Part shown: positions 27,344 through 36,700 of the stretch, piece after piece
How positions within the stretch are numbered: position 1 is the stretch's first letter
Layout of the letters: each line of letters opens with the position of its first letter
Source: Candidatus Saccharimonadota bacterium
GTDB taxonomy: Bacteria > Patescibacteriota > Saccharimonadia > Saccharimonadales > Saccharimonadaceae
Length of the DNA: 64,000 nucleotides
NCBI GenBank assembly: GCA_009777315.1
Contig: WRMD01000001.1
Span: forward strand, 1-64,000
Reading direction: 5' to 3'
The notes under the pieces: model-generated
What the model was told of the DNA's origin: nothing
What the model saw: only the letters and a program-made list of their open reading frames with translations
The model's database searches: none
Position numbers and translations under genes: made by a program

Positions 27344-27488
27344 CCTAAAACCCCCTCATCAAGTTCGGCTCACTCGGACACAGAATGGTTTTAATCCGTC
27401 GCCACGGACTAAAACCTTCTTCTCCCTCGCTTTGCCAAGCTCCGGGACGTTCCGAATGAGTCCGAACCTTTGCTACGGGGGTTTTAGG
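27344..27488. other. Multi-hairpin structured intergenic element
   Basis: 12-bp outer stem CCTAAAACCCCC/GGGGGTTTTAGG, internal arms GTTCGGCTCACTCGGA/TCCGAATGAGTCCGAAC and GGTTTTAATCCGTCGCCACGGACTAAAACC. Confidence 0.6.
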
Positions 27489-27566
27489 TACTTCTATCCA
27501 GTCTTACTTTGATGCTGCATGTTTAGCCTATCCCATACTAACTATATCCTCCCTACCTAGCACTAG

Positions 27567-27781
27567 CCTCCCCACCCCCTACGGGTAGACACAGCGGAGG
27601 GAACGCCCCTGATGTTTTTGCGGTTGAGTGCCCCAGCCGGGGTACGCGTATGTACGCTCGATAATGGTGTGTGCGGCTAGGATATTAGACTGTAGCGAAG
27701 CAGCCCATATGCGCGCGAATAAAGACTGCTCGACTAACCCTTGACCTCGATTGAAGTAGCTATCCGAGACAGTGGCGAAGG
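27567..27781 (-). repeat. Silent variable cassette C3
   Basis: 215 bp; exact 14-bp and 35-bp ends; open frame FATVSDSYFNRGQGLVEQSLFARIWAASLQSNILAAHTIIERTYAYPGWGTQPQKHQGRSLRCVYP*. Confidence 0.9.
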
Positions 27782-27791
27782 AGGAGCGCGT

Positions 27792-28003
27792 TCTCCCTAC
27801 CCCCTACGGGTAGACACAGCGGAGGGAATGACCATTAAACTCAGGGCCGTTAGTAATGACGCCCGGGTTAATGGATGTGGGACCTACATTTATATGAATC
27901 GCGCTCATGTCTGAGCGTAGAGTCGATGCCCATATTAACGAACGCTCTTGCCCACGGAGTCCAGTTGGCGGGCTGAAGATGTCATCAGAGACAGTGGCGA
28001 AGG
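27792..28003 (-). repeat. Silent variable cassette C4
   Basis: 212 bp; tandem with C3, about 10 bp apart; open frame FATVSDDIFSPPTGLRGQERSLIWASTLRSDMSAIHINVGPTSINPGVITNGPEFNGHSLRCVYP*. Confidence 0.9.
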
Positions 28004-28006
28004 AAA

Positions 28007-28030
28007 CCCCTAGCTACAGATGGCTAGGGG
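28007..28030 (-). terminator. Terminator-like hairpin downstream of the 46-aa ORF
   Basis: Minus strand CCCCTAGC-CATCTGTA-GCTAGGGG followed by TTT. Confidence 0.6.
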
Positions 28031-28050
28031 CAGATGCTTTGTTTAGATAT

Positions 28051-28191
28051 TTATTTTTTATTACTTTTCTTTTTATTAGCTAGCGCGCTAGCGGCTACCT
28101 TTCTGGTTGCTGCCGACTTGCTATTTCGCATCAAGTCTGATGCTTTACTGGCGATACGCTTACTTGTTCGTATGCTATTGCATTTTGCCAT
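28051..28191 (-). CDS. Small very basic protein (46 aa), not in ORF track
   Basis: MAKCNSIRTSKRIASKASDLMRNSKSAATRKVAASALANKKKSNKK*; strong SD ggagggaatATG; terminator-like hairpin downstream. Confidence 0.75.
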   Translation of the reverse strand: MAKCNSIRTSKRIASKASDLMRNSKSAATRKVAASALANKKKSNKK

Positions 28192-28276
28192 ATTCCCTCC
28201 TTTCCGTGTATCATTATATAACAATGCTTATGTTAATAATAGTACGTTATTACATTTATGCTACTTGCTCAACCCC

Positions 28277-28500
28277 CCTTCGCCACTGTCATAAATGGAA
28301 GTATGGTTATCCAGCTTACTCAGCTAGGGTTAGGCTGGTTGTCTCAATTCTCGAATCAATGGATGTCATCCGTTATCTCATTTGAAAACGCTTCGCGATC
28401 ACATATGACAAGTGACAGCATCCATTTAGGTACAACTACAAATGACCCTAAACGTTACGGCAACGCCCTCCGCTGTGTCTACCCGTAGGGGGTGGGGAGG
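28277..28500 (+). repeat. Silent variable cassette C5
   Basis: 224 bp; exact 14-bp and 35-bp ends; open frame FATVINGSMVIQLTQLGLGWLSQFSNQWMSSVISFENASRSHMTSDSIHLGTTTNDPKRYGNALRCVYP*. Confidence 0.9.
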
Positions 28501-28655
28501 ATAGAAAAGGGACGACCCCTGTTGGAACAGGGGTGAGGTTTTTTGGTATAATTCTTTCTATTGTACAGTATAGCACAAGCGGGATGGAAAGTCAATAGGA
28601 ATCTGGGGGATGAGGGGTATTGACAATACCCACTACTATGCATTACAATGATGCT

Positions 28656-29075
28656 ATGGCAGAAGACGAAAATCAGGATGGACAGGAAGCGCGAGGAGTG
28701 TGGGTGGGCGCTGGAGGGTCGGCTGAAGCGCGAAAGGGTGCGGTGGATTATGCGGCGGAGTTGACTGTTCAGCTGAAAAAAGGGACGCTGACGCAATGTG
28801 TGCTGCTGGCGACTTCGGAGCCAGTGTATGCGTCGGAGATTTTGCTGCGGCTGGGGGAGGCGGAGCTGGAGATAGTGGAGGGGACGATTTATCCGCTGTT
28901 GTCGCGGCTGGCGCGAGATGGGCTGCTTATGCACGAGTGGCAGGAGTCGAGGAGCGGGCCGCCGCGGAAATATTATCGGATTACGGAGTATGGGCGGGCG
29001 GTGCGGGAGTGTTTGGGTGGGCAGATTCATAAAATGGATAGCGTGATAAAAAAACTGGAAAGGAAAGCAAAATGA
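28656..29075 (+). CDS. PadR family transcriptional regulator
   Basis: LKKGTLTQCVLLATSEPVYASEILLRL...VEGTIYPLLSRLARDGLL..., RKYYRITEYGR; start chosen by -10 spacing. Confidence 0.88.
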   Translation: MAEDENQDGQEARGVWVGAGGSAEARKGAVDYAAELTVQLKKGTLTQCVLLATSEPVYASEILLRLGEAELEIVEGTIYPLLSRLARDGLLMHEWQESRSGPPRKYYRITEYGRAVRECLGGQIHKMDSVIKKLERKAK

Positions 29076-30157
29076 ACGAAATTGTGAGGATTCATATCGC
29101 GGGGGTGCCGTATGAAATAGACGCGGAGGCGAGGAGGCTGCTGGAGAAATATTTGAAGGACGTGAAGGCGAGTTTGGGAGATGAGGCGGATGCGCTGGAT
29201 GAGATTGAGATACGGATTACGGAGATTTTGGCGGAGCGGGGCGTGGGGCGGAATGATGTGATAAAGTCGGTGGACGTAAAGGCGGTGAAAAAACAGTTGG
29301 GCGAGCCGAAAGATTTTGCGGGGGATGAGGCGGCGGATGGGAAGACGGAGGGGCAGAAGTTTGCGAAGAAGATTCGGGATGAGTTTGCGAAGCGGAAGTA
29401 TTTTCGGGATACGGAGAATGGGATATTTGGTGGGGTGATTGCGGGGCTGGCGGCTTATACTGGGCTTGATGTGACGTTGCTGCGGGTGCTGTTTGTGCTG
29501 CTATGTGTTTTTACGGCGTTTTTCCCGTTTTTGGTGATATATATGGTGGTGTGGATTGTGGCGCCGGAGGCGAAGACGACGGGGGATCGGCTGAGTATGG
29601 AGGGGAAGCCGGTGAATATTGAGACGATTGTGGAGTCGGTGGAAGAGGCGGCGGAGAAGGCGGCGAAAGGGGCGGAGAAGGTTGCTGAGGATGTGGAGAA
29701 GAGGGTGGAGAATGCGGCGGCGCGAGTGGAGCGGGAGTGGCAGAGCCATGGGCCGGCGATAAAGAACACGGGGCTAAGGGTGGTGCTGGCTATCCTAGGG
29801 ATTTTTGGCTTTTTGATGGCGATACCGGCGTTGGCGGCGCTAGTGCCGATAGTGACGGTGGGGGTGTATGGGACGCTGACGGTGGGGGTGCCGGAGATGA
29901 CGATGTTTATGACGGCGATGGTGATGGGTGCGACGGCGGCGTTGATTTTTGTGGTGATGGCGCTGGTGGTTTCGGCGGCTTTGTGTATGGCGCGGATAAG
30001 TAAGGGGGCGTTGGTGGGGCTTTTGGTGGCCGGTGTGTTGGCACTAGGGCTAGCGATTGCGGCGGTGTCGATGACGAGTTTGTGGGTGTATCGCGTGGGG
30101 GATGAGGCAGCAAAGGGGACGGTGGAGAGGATTTTGGATGCGGGGAGAAGGAGGTAG
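29072..30157 (+). CDS. PspC domain membrane protein
   Basis: KYFRDTENGIFGGVIAGLAAYTGLDVTLLRVLFVLLCVFTAFFPFLVIYMVVWIVAPE. Confidence 0.9.
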   Translation: MNEIVRIHIAGVPYEIDAEARRLLEKYLKDVKASLGDEADALDEIEIRITEILAERGVGRNDVIKSVDVKAVKKQLGEPKDFAGDEAADGKTEGQKFAKKIRDEFAKRKYFRDTENGIFGGVIAGLAAYTGLDVTLLRVLFVLLCVFTAFFPFLVIYMVVWIVAPEAKTTGDRLSMEGKPVNIETIVESVEEAAEKAAKGAEKVAEDVEKRVENAAARVEREWQSHGPAIKNTGLRVVLAILGIFGFLMAIPALAALVPIVTVGVYGTLTVGVPEMTMFMTAMVMGATAALIFVVMALVVSAALCMARISKGALVGLLVAGVLALGLAIAAVSMTSLWVYRVGDEAAKGTVERILDAGRRR

Positions 30158-30160
30158 AAA

Positions 30161-30856
30161 ATGATTGAGGTAAAGAAGATTACGAAGACTTATGGGGATA
30201 AGAAAAATAGGTTTACGGCGCTGTCTGACGTGAGCTTTACGATACCGGATGGGGCGAGTGTGGCGATAGTGGGGAAGAGTGGGTCGGGGAAGTCGACGTT
30301 GATGCATGCGATGAGCGGGCTGGATCGGCCGCAGAAGGGTGAGATTATAATTGACGGGCGGGATATTTTGCAGATGTCGCAGGCGGAGGTGGATGGGTTT
30401 AGGGCACGGGAGATGAGTTTTGTGTTTCAGAGTTTTTTCGTGCAGGGGAATGAGACGTGTTATGAGAATGTGAGTTTGCCGCTGGAGATAAATAATGTGG
30501 ATCGGGGGACGAGGGCGGAGCGGGTGAAGAAGGCGCTCGAGGCGGTGGGGTTGGAGGAAAAGATGAAATCGAAGGCGAAAAATTTGAGTGGTGGGCAGAA
30601 GCAGCGGTTGGCGATTGCTAGGGCGATTGTGGATGAGCCGAAGATTTTGTTTGCGGATGAGCCGACGGGGAATTTGGATACGGCGACGGGTGAGAAGGTG
30701 GTGGAGATGTTGTTTGATTATAGTAGGGCGGAGGGGGCGACGTTGATTATTGTGACGCATGATGCGGAGTTGGCGGCGAAGTGTGATATGCAGGTGCGGA
30801 TTGTGGATGGAAAAGTGGAGAAAGTGCTTGGGAAGAAGGGCGGTAAAAATGCGTAG
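30161..30856 (+). CDS. MacB-type ABC transporter ATP-binding protein
   Basis: GKSGSGKSTLMHAMSGLD, LSGGQKQRLAIARAI, LFADEPTGNLD. Confidence 0.93.
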   Translation: MIEVKKITKTYGDKKNRFTALSDVSFTIPDGASVAIVGKSGSGKSTLMHAMSGLDRPQKGEIIIDGRDILQMSQAEVDGFRAREMSFVFQSFFVQGNETCYENVSLPLEINNVDRGTRAERVKKALEAVGLEEKMKSKAKNLSGGQKQRLAIARAIVDEPKILFADEPTGNLDTATGEKVVEMLFDYSRAEGATLIIVTHDAELAAKCDMQVRIVDGKVEKVLGKKGGKNA

Positions 30857-32144
30857 GATCGATATAGCGATACGGGCGGGGAAGAGTTTGAGGCAGGCGA
30901 AGGTGCGGACGGTTTTGACGTCGCTCGCTATTGCGGTGGGGGCGACGACGATTTGTTTGGCGCTGGCGGCGGGGAATGGGGCACGGGATTTGATTAGTAA
31001 TTTTGTGGGGTTGCGGGGTGATGAGCGGGCGATTGATGTGTTTCGGATGATCCCGATGGATGAAGTGGTGGAGACGGTGGTGCCGACGGGGCCGCAGCGG
31101 GTGGATCAGGAGCCGGAAGAAGTTGACGAGGCGGACGAGACGGCGATGCGCGGGTCGTTTTCGGAGCAGGACATCGAGGAGATTCGGGCAATACCGGGAG
31201 TGGCTAATGTGACGCGGGATGTTTGGCTGGCGACGGTTTCGGTGGATGGGGTGGATGGTGAGTATGAGGCGGCGTCGAGTGTGCAGCGCGGGCGGCAGTT
31301 GAATGAGTTTATAGGTGTGGAGAATGATTATCGGTTGCAGGCTGGCGAGGTGGCGGTGAGTGAGTGGTATTTGGAGGCGCTAGGGTTTTCGTCGGTGGAA
31401 GAGGCGATTGGTGAGACGGTACGGTTGAACTTCCTGGCGAATCCGTGGCGGGCGGCGAGGCCGGATAATACGGATTTGTTTAGCAAAGAGTTTAGGATCG
31501 TGGCTGGGATAAGTGAAGAGGCGCGGCGATTCTCTAGAGAGTTTTTGATTTCGTATGAGGATGGGCTGGCTATTGCGACGGAGCAGAGGATGCCGAATAC
31601 GTCGCTGTTGTCGGTGGAGATTGCGGATGGTTACGACATGGGCGAGGTGCGGGATAAAATTGCGGCGCAACATGAGGGGAATCGCGTGCAGAGCATGCAG
31701 GATATGTATGAGGAGATGTTTATGATGGTGAATATCGCGCAGTATGGGTTGATGGGGTTTGGGGCGTTGGCGATTTTGGCGAGTGTGTTTGGGGTGATAA
31801 ATACGCAGTATATAAGTGTGCTGGAACGGACGCGGCAGATTGGGCTGATGAAGGCGCTGGGGATGAGGCGGCGGGATGTGGCGAGGTTGTTTAGGTATGA
31901 GGCGGCGTGGATTGGGGCGCTGGGTGGGATGATTGGTGTGGCGGTGGCGCTTTTGGTGACGTTGCTGAATCCGGTGATCGCAGGGGTTTTGGAGTTGGAG
32001 GAAGGAGTGAGGTTGCTGCAGGTTGATGCGGTGCAGGCGGTGATTTTGGTGGTGTCGCTAGCGGTTGTGGCGGTGCTGGCTGGGTATTTCCCGGCGCGAA
32101 AAGCGGCGAAGCTGGATCCGATTGAGGCGCTGAGGACGGAGTAG
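30849..32144 (+). CDS. MacB/FtsX-type ABC permease
   Basis: ATG at 30849 (MRRIDIAIRAGKSLRQAKVRTVLTSLAIAVG); NTQYISVLERTRQIGLMKALG; AKLDPIEALRTE. Confidence 0.9.
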   Translation: MRRIDIAIRAGKSLRQAKVRTVLTSLAIAVGATTICLALAAGNGARDLISNFVGLRGDERAIDVFRMIPMDEVVETVVPTGPQRVDQEPEEVDEADETAMRGSFSEQDIEEIRAIPGVANVTRDVWLATVSVDGVDGEYEAASSVQRGRQLNEFIGVENDYRLQAGEVAVSEWYLEALGFSSVEEAIGETVRLNFLANPWRAARPDNTDLFSKEFRIVAGISEEARRFSREFLISYEDGLAIATEQRMPNTSLLSVEIADGYDMGEVRDKIAAQHEGNRVQSMQDMYEEMFMMVNIAQYGLMGFGALAILASVFGVINTQYISVLERTRQIGLMKALGMRRRDVARLFRYEAAWIGALGGMIGVAVALLVTLLNPVIAGVLELEEGVRLLQVDAVQAVILVVSLAVVAVLAGYFPARKAAKLDPIEALRTE

Positions 32145-32169
32145 GCTAGGGAGTTGGTTTGGGATGTTG

Positions 32170-32195
32170 AAACCTCGCCGGGTTGGGCGAGGTTT
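32170..32195 (+). terminator. Rho-independent terminator
   Basis: AAACCTCGCC-GGGTT-GGGCGAGGTTTT. Confidence 0.8.
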
Positions 32196-32241
32196 TGGTT
32201 GGCTTTTGGCGGCGGCCTGGCTTTTGGTGGAGCGGTGCGCG

Positions 32242-32784
32242 TTATGAGCCTAAGACGATTTGGAGAAAAATGAATAGTAGAGCCATGCAGGTAGCGAGCG
32301 GTGCTAAGTCGCCGATGGATTTGCCCGGTAGGCGTCTGATAGACCTTGACATTAGCGCTAAGACGAGGCCGGAGAAGATGAGAGTGGAGCCGAGCGCCGG
32401 TTGTGGGAAGAGCTGGTGGGCGGTTGGGAGATAATCGGACAGGCCGATTAGGCAGACTATGGCGCCGGTGGCAACGATAGCGATGAGGTAGCGTGAGATA
32501 TAGGCTGCTGGTCGCTTGTTGGTTAGTCCTTGCGTGGGTCGCATGAGGAGCATGGTTAGGAGCGTTAGCGAGGCGGCCAGGAAACCGTAGGCCGGATACG
32601 GCTCGAGTAGTTTGTCGAGGATGTGTAGACCCCAATCTGGGTCGACGATGCCTAGGCGTTGTTGCGCGACTACTAGGAGCACTTCGTACCAGTGCCCGAG
32701 TAGAGAGGCGACGCAAAAGGTGCTGATTAGTAAAAGTAAGCGTTTGCAGGCGTCGCTCGGCCTGGGAGACAGCGATGGTTTCAT
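32242..32784 (-). CDS. Hypothetical multi-TM membrane protein
   Basis: 180 aa, several hydrophobic segments. Confidence 0.65.
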   Translation of the reverse strand: MKPSLSPRPSDACKRLLLLISTFCVASLLGHWYEVLLVVAQQRLGIVDPDWGLHILDKLLEPYPAYGFLAASLTLLTMLLMRPTQGLTNKRPAAYISRYLIAIVATGAIVCLIGLSDYLPTAHQLFPQPALGSTLIFSGLVLALMSRSIRRLPGKSIGDLAPLATCMALLFIFLQIVLGS

Positions 32785-32905
32785 CAGAATCCCTCCAAAA
32801 TATAAAGTGCCCCTTAGAGGCTAACTCGGGATGTTCCTCGAGGCTGTCTTTATTTTAACATCGGGGTCCCCGGAGGCAAAGCATGAGGGGGTTAAGGTCT
32901 CCCTA

Positions 32906-33129
32906 CCTTCGCCACTGTCGAGTCGATTGGTTTTCGTCCTTCCGATGGTGTTCATGACTTCTCGACCAAACCATTCTGGCCGACACCAGCACTACGTTCT
33001 GTAACCCTTGCGTCTAACACTGGCGTAGGAGACGCGTTTGTTAATCCCGGTACAGGTGACGGCCCAAGCGCAGCTAGAAAACTTATGGGTCTCTCCCTCC
33101 GCTGTGTCTACCCGTAGGGGGTGGGGAGG
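32906..33129 (+). repeat. Silent variable cassette C6
   Basis: 224 bp; exact 14-bp and 35-bp ends; open frame FATVESIGFRPSDGVHDFSTKPFWPTPALRSVTLASNTGVGDAFVNPGTGDGPSAARKLMGLSLRCVYP*. Confidence 0.9.
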
Positions 33130-33431
33130 ATCTGCTTAGTCATTTACTTAACCAAAAGGAACAAGAAGTAGAGTAAAGAAAAAGACCCTTCCCTCCCTAA
33201 CTAACCCTAAGTAAGCCAAAAAGGACTAGACCATCCCCACTAAGTAACCATGAGCAAGACAGACAAGGAAGCCAGGAGGGCATAACTCTACTCTACACCA
33301 ACAGCAGTGGGGAGGCCAAGGAGGGGAGGGGCCTAGGCGAAGCCAAAGCCCCGAACGACTAGGCCGAACCACCGCCGCTGGGATCAGTTTTCCACAAAGT
33401 TAGTCACGAACAGAACAGGGGGAATAGTAAT

Positions 33432-33459
33432 GTTCCCGCCCTTAGGGCGGGAACTCTTT
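33432..33459 (+). terminator. Terminator-like hairpin
   Basis: GTTCCCGCCC-TTA-GGGCGGGAAC followed by TCTTT; no CDS upstream on + strand. Confidence 0.65.
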
Positions 33460-33736
33460 GAAACATATCGTGCTTCGGGAAGCTGACGGCTATCTATATT
33501 TTTGCGACGTTTAGGACTGAGGGTCGGGATAGGACAATATACCTGCAACATAGAAAAAACAGGGGTTGAAAAAAGACGAGTTTGATGAAAACCCAGAGGG
33601 GCAATAATTGATATTAAGGAGAGAATGTTGGGCAAATTAGTCAGGGACGAGTTAACAGATAGGGAAAATACATCGTTATTTTGGAAGGGAGGTCTAGGCT
33701 CTCCCTTCTCTAACATCCGGGTGGTATAATAAGAGT

Positions 33737-36700
33737 ATGGCTAAGGAGGCGGCGGGGATAACCGCGAAGGATTTTGTGCACTTGCACAATCACACACATT
33801 ATAGTGTGCTAGATGGGCTGACGAAGATGCCGGACTTGATCGCGAAGGTCAGGGAGATGGGAATGGAAGCAGTAGCGGTGACGGATCATGGGACGATGAG
33901 TGGGTGTTTGGATTTGTACAAAACGGCTCGGGCGGCAGGGGTGAAGCCGCTGATTGGATTTGAGGCTTATGTGGCTGCGCGGACAATGGAGGACCGAGAT
34001 CCGAAATTGGACCGAGATATCTTTCACCTAACGCTAATTGCGATGAACGAGAAGGGGTACCAGAATCTGTGTGCATTGTCAACAGAAGCTAACTTGCGAG
34101 GACTATATTATAAACCGCGGATCGATCATGCATTAATGGAGAAATATAGCGATAATTTGATTTGTTTGTCAGGGTGCGCCGGAGGAGAGATCTCGGAGAA
34201 GCTGAAGGTGAATGATTATGATGGGGCGGTGAAGTTGGCGGAGTGGTATAAGGGATTATATGGGGACAGGTTCTACTTGGAAATGCAAGACCACGGGCAC
34301 AAGGAGGCACCACAGTTTTGGGAGACGCAGAGACAGATAAATGATTATTTGAAAAAGATAGGCGAGGAGTTGGATATTCCGCTAGTGGTAACTTGCGATG
34401 GGCACTACTTGAACCCGGGTGATCAGGATGTGCATGAGATTCTGCTGGCGGTGGGGACGGGGAGTAATTTGAGCGACGAGAAGCGGATGAGTATGCGGGA
34501 GTTTCGGCTGGAGCTGACGGACCCGAAAGAAATTATTAAGCGGTGGGCGAAAGACTGTCCGGAGGCGATCTTGAATACGCGGCGGATTGCCGAGCGATGT
34601 GAGGATGGCTATATTGAGTTGGGGCGGATTTTGATTCCGAAGTTTCCGACGCCGAATGGGGAGAGCGAGGCGGAGCATCTGAATGAGTTGGTGTATCGGG
34701 GGGCAGTGCGGCGATATGAGTTGGGTGACGCGGACAAGATGACGGTGGTGCAGTGCAAAAAAAAGTTGCCGAAAGAGGTGACGGACCGGCTGACGATGGA
34801 GATGGAAGTGATTTCTAGGATGGGATATTATGGTTACTTTTTGATCGTGCAGGATTTTATCAACTGGGGGAAGAATCAGGGGATTATTTTTGGGCCGGGG
34901 CGAGGGAGCGCGGCCGGGTCGCTGGTGGCGTATTGTCTGAATATCACGGACTTGGATCCGCTGGAGTATGATTTGCTGTTTGAGCGGTTTTTGAATCCGG
35001 ATCGGATTAGTATGCCGGATATGGATATTGATATCCAGGATACGCGGCGGGACGAGGTGGTGCAGTATTGCGTGGAGAAATATGGGGAAGCGCGGGTGGC
35101 GAATATCTGTACGTTTGGTAAAATGATGGCGAAAAACGCCGTGCGAGATGTGGCGAGAGTGATGGAGGTGCCGTATGCGGAGGCGGATCGATTGGCGAAG
35201 TTGGTACCGGATCCGGTGCAAGGGCATCATAAGCCGCTGAAAGTTTCGTTGGAAGAATCGGCGGAATTACGAACGGAGTATGAGAATAATCAAACGTCGC
35301 GGCAGGTGATTGACTATGCGTCGCAACTAGAAGGGACGATCAGGTCGCATGGGGTGCACGCGTGTGGGGTAGTGATTGCGCCAGACGATTTGGTGAAGTT
35401 TTTGCCGCTGGAGAAGGCACAGAAAGGAGTGGTGGCGACGCAGTTTCCGATGGGTGACGTGGAGGAGCTTGGGCTACTTAAGATGGACTTCTTGGGTTTA
35501 AAGAACTTGACGATTATCAACTCGGCGCTGAGGATCATTCGGAAGGCTTATGGGACGGAGATTGATCTGACGACGTTGAGCTTGAAGGACGAGAAAACGT
35601 ACGAGTTGTTTCAGCGGGCGGATACGACAGGAGTGTTTCAGTTGGAATCGGCAGGGATGAAACGATATTTGCGAGGCTTAAAGGCGTCACGTTTTGAGGA
35701 TATTGTGGCAATGGTGGCGTTGTACCGGCCGGGACCGATGCAGTTTATTGATTCATTCATAGCGCGAAAGCATGGTAAAGAAGAAATCTCGTATTTGCAC
35801 CCGGGGTTGGAGTCGTCGCTGAAAAATACCTATGGGATCTTGGTTTATCAAGAGCAGTTTATGCAGATTTCCAAAGAATGGTGTGGGTTTACTGGAGGTG
35901 AGGCGGATACTCTGAGGAAGGCGGTGGGTAAGAAGAAGATGGACCTGATGATGCAGATGGAGCCGAAGTTCATTGAGGGGGCGATGAAAGTGGGAGGGGC
36001 GAACGAGGAGCTGGCGAAGAAGTTTTGGTTGGACCTGGTGGAATTTGCGAATTACTGTTTTAATAAAAGCCATGCGGCGTGTTATGCGTTGATTGCGTAT
36101 TGGACGGCGTATATTAAGGCGCATTATCCGGATGCGTTTATGGCGGCGTTGATGACGGCGGACTCGGGAGATACGGATCGGCTGGCGATTGAGATTGACG
36201 AGTGTCGACAGATGGGGCTGGAGGTGCTGTTGCCGGATATAAATCAGAGCTACGGGGAGTTCGCGATCGTGCCGAAGGAGAATAAGATTCGGGTAGCGCT
36301 TTCGGCGGTGAAGGGCGTAGGGGCGGGGTTAGTAGAGGAGTTGTGTGAGGAGCGGAAACAAAATGGTGGATATGAGACGATCTCAGATTTTGCAAGACGG
36401 ATGCCGGAGAAGTTTAATAAGAAAGCGTGGGAAGCACTGATTATGGCGGGGGCGTTTGATGAGTTTGGTGATAGGAGTGATCTTTTGTTTAGCTTGGAGG
36501 GGATCCAGGCATATGCGGCGAAGCTAAGGAAAGAAGCGGCGAGTGGGCAGGTGGATCTGTTTGGGAGCTTGGGCGGCGAGGCGGCATTGCCGGAGATTGA
36601 GATAAAGCAGGCGCCGATTAAGCATGATGAAAATGAGCGGTTGAAATGGGAACGAGAGTTGATTGGTCTATATATATCGGCGAACCCGATGAGCAAATAT

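Noticed and set aside
28034-28294. ORF-track proteins 28034..28294 and 28107..28385
   Set aside because: Overlap the convincing minus-strand 46-aa gene and cassette C5; no SD; likely spurious.
27567-28500. Integron cassette array with attC sites
   Set aside because: Cassettes are dispersed and in both orientations, carry no complete genes, and no integrase is seen. The right-end hairpin is noted as an open alternative only.
6484-33129. Diversity-generating retroelement variable repeats
   Set aside because: Variation covers all codon positions and includes codon indels (65-69 codons); it is not restricted to template adenines. No reverse transcriptase ORF or template repeat is visible in this window.
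6484-33129. CRISPR array
   Set aside because: Repeats are asymmetric ends of ~215-bp units dispersed over 26 kb, not regularly spaced short repeats; no cas genes.
33384-33716. ORF 33384..33716 (110 aa, minus)
   Set aside because: Composition and lack of start signals suggest non-coding; crosses a terminator-like hairpin.
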